Position numbers and translations under genes: made by a program. A DNA stretch of 64,000 nucleotides, taken from positions 310,001-374,000 of the forward strand of contig CALFNN010000103.1 of NCBI GenBank assembly GCA_937902925.1, read 5' to 3'. This document shows, one piece after another, positions 60,427 to 64,000 of this stretch. Source of the DNA: an uncultured Opitutaceae bacterium (lineage in GTDB: Bacteria > Verrucomicrobiota > Verrucomicrobiia > Opitutales > Opitutaceae). The first letter of the stretch is position 1. Every line of letters starts with the position of its first letter. The notes beneath the pieces were generated by a model. The model was not told the DNA's origin and made no database searches. It saw only the letters and a program-made list of their open reading frames with translations.

Positions 60427-62636
60427 CCAACGTCCCGGCAGGCGCGCAGCGGGAATCGAACGCCGAGCGCCAGACGGGTGCCATGGTGCCGCCGCCATTG
60501 CGCGCCGACATCATCATCCGCCGGCAGTTTTTCAAGCATCAGGAATACTACGTCCTGAAGGATCCGTTGGCGCTGACCTATTTCCGGTTGCTGCCGGAGG
60601 AGGCCTACATTCTCACCCTGCTCGACGGCAAACGCACGTTTCGTCAGATGGCGGAGCGATTTAATGTGAAGTATCCCAATCATCATCGTTCGGTGATGGA
60701 CCTAAACCAGTTTGTCGCGCAGCTTGGGGGTGGGGGGCTCCTGAACATCAGCGCGAGCCGGTTCGTCGAAAACGCCAAGCGCAGCGCGCCGCAGCAGCTG
60801 TTGCTGATCTGGGCGAAATTAATCTCGACGTCGCTGTTTGTGAAAGTGCCGCTGCTCGATCCCAGCCCGTGGCTGGGTTCGTTGGCCCATGCGATCCGTT
60901 TTGTCTGGTCGAAGTGGTTCGTGGGGGCCGCGCTGCTCCTGTATGTCTGGACCGCGGGCTTGTTGCTGGCGAACGCGGACCAATTCTCCGTGCACCGGAT
61001 CGATTTCTTTTCCGCGAGCAACCTGATCGTGCTCTGGTTCACGATCATCGTGATCAAGAGCCTGCATGAGTTCGGGCATGCCACGACATGCTGCCACTTC
61101 GGCGGAGAAGTGCACGAAATGGGGTTCGCCCTGCTGTGTTTCACGCCATGCGGCTATGTCGATGCGTCGGACGCATGGATGATGCGTCGGCAGCGCCACA
61201 AGATCTACACGACGATCGCCGGGATCTTCACGGAACTCATCCTCGCGTGCATCGCCGCGCATTTATGGCTCATCCTGCCCGACGGCCTTGGCCGCAGCGT
61301 GGCGTTCAACGCCATGCTGGTCGCCAGCATCAACACGCTCGTGTTCAACATCAATCCGCTGATGCGTTTCGACGGTTACTACGTGCTCTGCGACGTGCTG
61401 GAGATTCCCAATCTCCGCACGAAGGCGATCAGCTTTTGCTCCTATCATCTGCAACGACTCCTGCTCGGCTACCGAAACCTCGCGCAGGAAGTGCAGTTCG
61501 CGGACGAGGCGAACGGCCGCGTCTTTGTCGGTTACGCGGTGCTGGCCTACCTCTACATGATTTCAATCATTTACGGTTTCACCCAGATTTTCGGCCGCGT
61601 GCTGCAGCCAATCGGATTGCACGACTTCGGCCTTTACGTTGGTTTTTTTGTCGAAGGTTCGTTCGTCGTCCTGCCCTTTATCAAAGTCATCATGGATGCC
61701 TCTTCTCCTGGCGTGCACATCGTTAAGTCCGGATCGGCTTCCCGACGGGCGACGATAATTTGCGCCGGCTTGGCCGCGCTCGTGGCTGCCAGCTTCGTCA
61801 TTCCGTCGCGGCATCATGTCACGCAGCAGGCGATTGTGGTGCCGCGCACCCTTGAGGGCGTCTCGTCCGAGGTTGGGGGAATCGTCAAGGCGGTTTACGT
61901 TCGCACCGGTCAGTGGGTCGAGCGCGGCGATTTGCTCGTTACGCTCGAGAATACCGAGATTACGGCGGATTTGCGCATCGCCGATGCTGGCCGCCAGCAG
62001 GCGCGGGTGCAGTTCGGTTCGCTCCGGCGGTCTGGCCTCTGGGCCGGCTCCGAGTCGCAAGCCTACGCGGCGCAGGAAATGGAAGTCGCGGAAGCGGCCT
62101 ACCGGATCGCCGAGGCGAGGGCGGCGAGGCTGGAGTTGCGCGCCCAGAGTGCGGGCTACATCCTGACTCCGGATATCGAGAAGCTCGTGGGGGTCTACGT
62201 CGCGCCTTTTTCCGTGGTGTTGCGGTTCGGCGATACCCGGCAGTTGAAACTCGTCGTGCCGCTGACCGAGGACGAGGCGCAGATGGTGACTCTCGGCGCC
62301 CCGGTTTCGGGCCGCTGGCTCGCCACGGCGGAATCCTTTCACACCACGCTCGACGCGCTTTCGTCCCAGCCGGCCAAGCCGAACGAATTTCAAACGGGGA
62401 TGCTCGCCTTTTTTGGCGGACCGGTTCCGACCCAGATGCTGCAGCGGGACGCGCGTGACCGCCCGGACTATCCCATTTTTCTGGCGTCGGCGCCCATGCC
62501 GAAACCTGACTTCAATGTGCCGGATGGGATGCGGGTGCAGATTACGATCGAGGGCAACCGCACGACATTCGGGGCCAAGACCTGGCGGTGGATTCTTTCC
62601 TGGCTCGATCTGAAGTCGAAGGCGGTCAGGCGCTGA
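60414..62636 (+). CDS. PqqD-like domain-M50 metalloprotease-HlyD fusion membrane protein
   Basis: A 740-residue inner-membrane protein. Residues about 20-110 resemble a PqqD-like winged-helix domain (FFKHQEYYVLKDPLALTYFR, MAERFNVKYPNHHRSVMDLN). Residues about 130-445 have several membrane helices with site-2-protease motifs: the zinc site HEFGH at 218-222 (KSLHEFGHATTCCHFGGEVH) and the third ligand Asp320 in NPLMRFDGYYVLCDV. Residues about 450-740 are an HlyD-type adaptor with a membrane helix (IICAGLAALVAASFVIPSRH), VGGIVKAVYVRTGQWVERGD and a coiled coil. Known relatives accompany peptide maturation and export. It overlaps the TolC gene, so it is co-expressed with it. It may process and hand on a cargo. 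Confidence 0.88.
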   Translation: MEAVANVPAGAQRESNAERQTGAMVPPPLRADIIIRRQFFKHQEYYVLKDPLALTYFRLLPEEAYILTLLDGKRTFRQMAERFNVKYPNHHRSVMDLNQFVAQLGGGGLLNISASRFVENAKRSAPQQLLLIWAKLISTSLFVKVPLLDPSPWLGSLAHAIRFVWSKWFVGAALLLYVWTAGLLLANADQFSVHRIDFFSASNLIVLWFTIIVIKSLHEFGHATTCCHFGGEVHEMGFALLCFTPCGYVDASDAWMMRRQRHKIYTTIAGIFTELILACIAAHLWLILPDGLGRSVAFNAMLVASINTLVFNINPLMRFDGYYVLCDVLEIPNLRTKAISFCSYHLQRLLLGYRNLAQEVQFADEANGRVFVGYAVLAYLYMISIIYGFTQIFGRVLQPIGLHDFGLYVGFFVEGSFVVLPFIKVIMDASSPGVHIVKSGSASRRATIICAGLAALVAASFVIPSRHHVTQQAIVVPRTLEGVSSEVGGIVKAVYVRTGQWVERGDLLVTLENTEITADLRIADAGRQQARVQFGSLRRSGLWAGSESQAYAAQEMEVAEAAYRIAEARAARLELRAQSAGYILTPDIEKLVGVYVAPFSVVLRFGDTRQLKLVVPLTEDEAQMVTLGAPVSGRWLATAESFHTTLDALSSQPAKPNEFQTGMLAFFGGPVPTQMLQRDARDRPDYPIFLASAPMPKPDFNVPDGMRVQITIEGNRTTFGAKTWRWILSWLDLKSKAVRR

Positions 62637-62663
62637 CCGCGTTGGGGGGGTGGTGCCGGCCGC

Positions 62664-62685
62664 GCCCGAGGATTGTAATCCGGGC
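62664..62685 (+). terminator. Bulged hairpin after the M50-HlyD gene
   Basis: GCCC and GGATT pair with AATCC and GGGC around a GT loop, with a two-base GA bulge, 27 bases past the stop. No U tract follows, so it may be only a pause or processing signal before the regulator gene. Confidence 0.35.
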
Positions 62686-62774
62686 GATTGCCCGCCCGCC
62701 GCCGTGGCGTGCCGTTGGACCCGCCGGGTTGGATTGGGCTTCTCCTTGGATTCTGAAGAGCTATCGTTCCGCGG

Positions 62775-63884
62775 ATGCTCGCAGCTTCCGCACTGACCGA
62801 ATGCCTGCTCGACCTCGCCTTGCAGCGAAATCTCGCGGGTTTTCAACAGTCGTTGAAGCGCACCTTCGAGCAGGCGGATTTGTCGGCGTGGGCGGTCATT
62901 TTTCCCGCGAATTCGGTGGTCGGAAGCCGTCCGATGTTCATGGGAAACGGAATTCGGTCGGACAACAGCCCGTTGCTGGCGCTCGCGTCGAAGAACGGAC
63001 TGGAGTCGGTCATTCCCGCCCAGGGACTGGCTTCGCCGCAACTTGACCGGCTGGCGCGGGAGATCAGCCCGGACACGGGCAGTCGCTGCCAGATTCTCCG
63101 CACGAGGCGGGAAAAGGGCGGGGAGTTGGTCCTCTTCTGTTATCGGGCGGCGACCGTGGGCGATTTCGCGGTGGAAGAGCTCGCCATGCTCACTCGCATC
63201 GGGCGCTTGCTGGATCGTTGCTTCACGGCGTTGGCGCAGTCGCAAGAGGACGAGTTTGAAGCCGGCTTGTTCCGACTCGTGGGAAATCTCCACCCCGAAG
63301 GACTGTGCGTGCTCGACAATCGTCTCCGGGTGATTTTCGAGAACCGGCGATTCCGCGAGCAGATGCACGTATGGAATCGCGGCATCGGTGCGCTGCAAAG
63401 TCTCTCGCTGCCGAAGCAGTCGGAGCTTCCCGGCGATTGGAAGGAGGCCTGCGATCGATCTTTTCAGGCGTTTCGAGAGGTGAAATTCCCGCCGGTGTCC
63501 GGCCGGATGGTCGTGTCGCAGGGTCCGCTCTCGACCCTGAAGAAGGCGGTCGACGCGGAAAGTTGGATCGAGGGAGCGGTGCGTTATCTGGCGTTTCAAA
63601 GCGCGCTGGGGGTCCGGCCGTATCTGATCCTGACCTGCTCGGTCCACCGCCAGCAGGCCGCCACAGGCGGTGTGAACCTCGCCCATATCGCCAAGAAACT
63701 CGGTTTTTCGCGCCGGGAGACGGAACTGGCGGACCTGATCCTGCGCGGGAATTCGGCCCGCGAAATTGCCAAGCAGCTCAAGATCGCCCTGCCCACCGTA
63801 AAAACCCACATCCGGCACATCCTGCACAAGTCCGGCGTGAAAACCCGTCTTCAGTTCGTGGGATTGTGCAATCCTCGTGGCTGA
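62775..63884 (+). CDS. LuxR-type transcriptional regulator with N-terminal sensory region
   Basis: A 369-residue protein. Residues about 308-369 are a LuxR-type helix-turn-helix: KLGFSRRETELADLILRGNS, then REIAKQLKIALPTVKTHIRH and ILHKSGVKTRLQFVGLC. Residues about 1-160 have a GAF-like look (FEQADLSAWAVIFPANSVVG), and about 165-270 a PAS-like one (FRLVGNLHPEGLCVLDNRLR). There is no response-regulator receiver domain, so it should sense a ligand or redox state directly. It lies 138 bases after the M50-HlyD gene and probably regulates the divergent unit between 58557 and 58921. The ATG at 62775 has no clear ribosome binding site. Confidence 0.87.
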   Translation: MLAASALTECLLDLALQRNLAGFQQSLKRTFEQADLSAWAVIFPANSVVGSRPMFMGNGIRSDNSPLLALASKNGLESVIPAQGLASPQLDRLAREISPDTGSRCQILRTRREKGGELVLFCYRAATVGDFAVEELAMLTRIGRLLDRCFTALAQSQEDEFEAGLFRLVGNLHPEGLCVLDNRLRVIFENRRFREQMHVWNRGIGALQSLSLPKQSELPGDWKEACDRSFQAFREVKFPPVSGRMVVSQGPLSTLKKAVDAESWIEGAVRYLAFQSALGVRPYLILTCSVHRQQAATGGVNLAHIAKKLGFSRRETELADLILRGNSAREIAKQLKIALPTVKTHIRHILHKSGVKTRLQFVGLCNPRG

Positions 63885-64000
63885 TTCGGCGCAGAAATCG
63901 GACCACGTCGGCCAGCGATGGATTTTGCCGGTCGGCTGCCGGCGGCGCGGAGCGGGCTTGCCGATGTCGAACGGGACACTCTTGCTTCGACGCGTATGAG
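63885..64000. other. Right end of the window, no gene recognised
   Basis: These 116 bases follow the LuxR regulator stop. Both strands have short open stretches, but none with a start and a recognisable product. It may be the end of a gene that lies beyond the window. Confidence 0.4.

Noticed and set aside
61563-63827. A 754-codon open frame on the - strand
   Set aside because: It is antisense to the M50-HlyD and LuxR genes, whose motifs (HEFGH, helix-turn-helix) are unmistakable.
1-64000. CRISPR arrays, tRNA or rRNA genes, insertion sequences, integrases
   Set aside because: I looked for direct repeats with spacers, RNA-gene landmarks and transposase or recombinase motifs and saw none. A profile search could still find small RNAs.

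Overview
The window is a very G+C-rich, gene-dense stretch of bacterial chromosome that is almost entirely devoted to cell-surface glycans. The base composition, the wealth of GT-C membrane proteins and the protein with an N-terminal motif like those of Planctomycetes surface proteins suggest a PVC-group bacterium. A Verrucomicrobiota/Opitutaceae-like host is my best guess, but it is an inference without any marker gene. I see no rRNA, tRNA, CRISPR array, transposase or integrase.

Layout. (1) Positions 1-583: the N-terminal part of a GT4 glycosyltransferase leaving the left edge. (2) Positions 807-8008: a lipid-like module. On the + strand lie an acyl carrier protein/FabZ-like dehydratase fusion, a beta-ketoacyl-ACP synthase, an MGDG-synthase-type (GT28) glycosyltransferase and two GT4 enzymes. 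On the - strand, converging on them, is a serine-palmitoyltransferase-like alpha-oxoamine synthase. Together they could build and glycosylate a long-chain amino-ketone or sphingoid-type lipid. (3) Positions 8161-26369: glycosyltransferases (GT4, PIG-V-like, GT2), multi-spanning GT-C-like proteins, three SAM methyltransferases and one extended SDR, in short divergent and convergent units. (4) Positions 26398-53852: 23 genes all on the - strand, a polysaccharide precursor and assembly locus. It holds rfbA, rfbB and a reductase/epimerase resembling the plant NRS/ER enzyme (dTDP-rhamnose route without a separate RfbC), a complete GDP-D-glycero-D-manno-heptose set (gmhA, hddA, gmhB, hddC) next to a transaldolase, three further extended SDRs, a classical SDR, a Gfo/Idh/MocA oxidoreductase, GT2 enzymes, three GT-C-like proteins, two methyltransferases and a 1285-residue protein with three glycosyltransferase domains. 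A clear intrinsic terminator after the transaldolase gene splits this run. (5) Positions 53989-63884: a two-armed envelope system around a 363-base divergent control region. The - arm encodes a GAF-HlyD membrane fusion protein, a second periplasmic adaptor and a secreted protein with an N-terminal LEPR-XLL-like motif. The + arm encodes a TolC-type outer membrane factor, a fusion of a PqqD-like domain, an M50 zinc metalloprotease and an HlyD domain, and a LuxR-type regulator.

How it may work together: the sugar-nucleotide genes supply rhamnose-, heptose- and epimerised-sugar donors, and the glycosyltransferases and methyltransferases assemble and decorate a surface polymer or glycolipid. No Wzx flippase, Wzy polymerase or ABC exporter is visible here, so export genes should lie elsewhere. 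The most novel-looking element is the last one. It has two adaptors, an outer membrane channel and a membrane protease-adaptor fusion but no ATPase or RND pump, and it is genetically linked to one candidate cargo.
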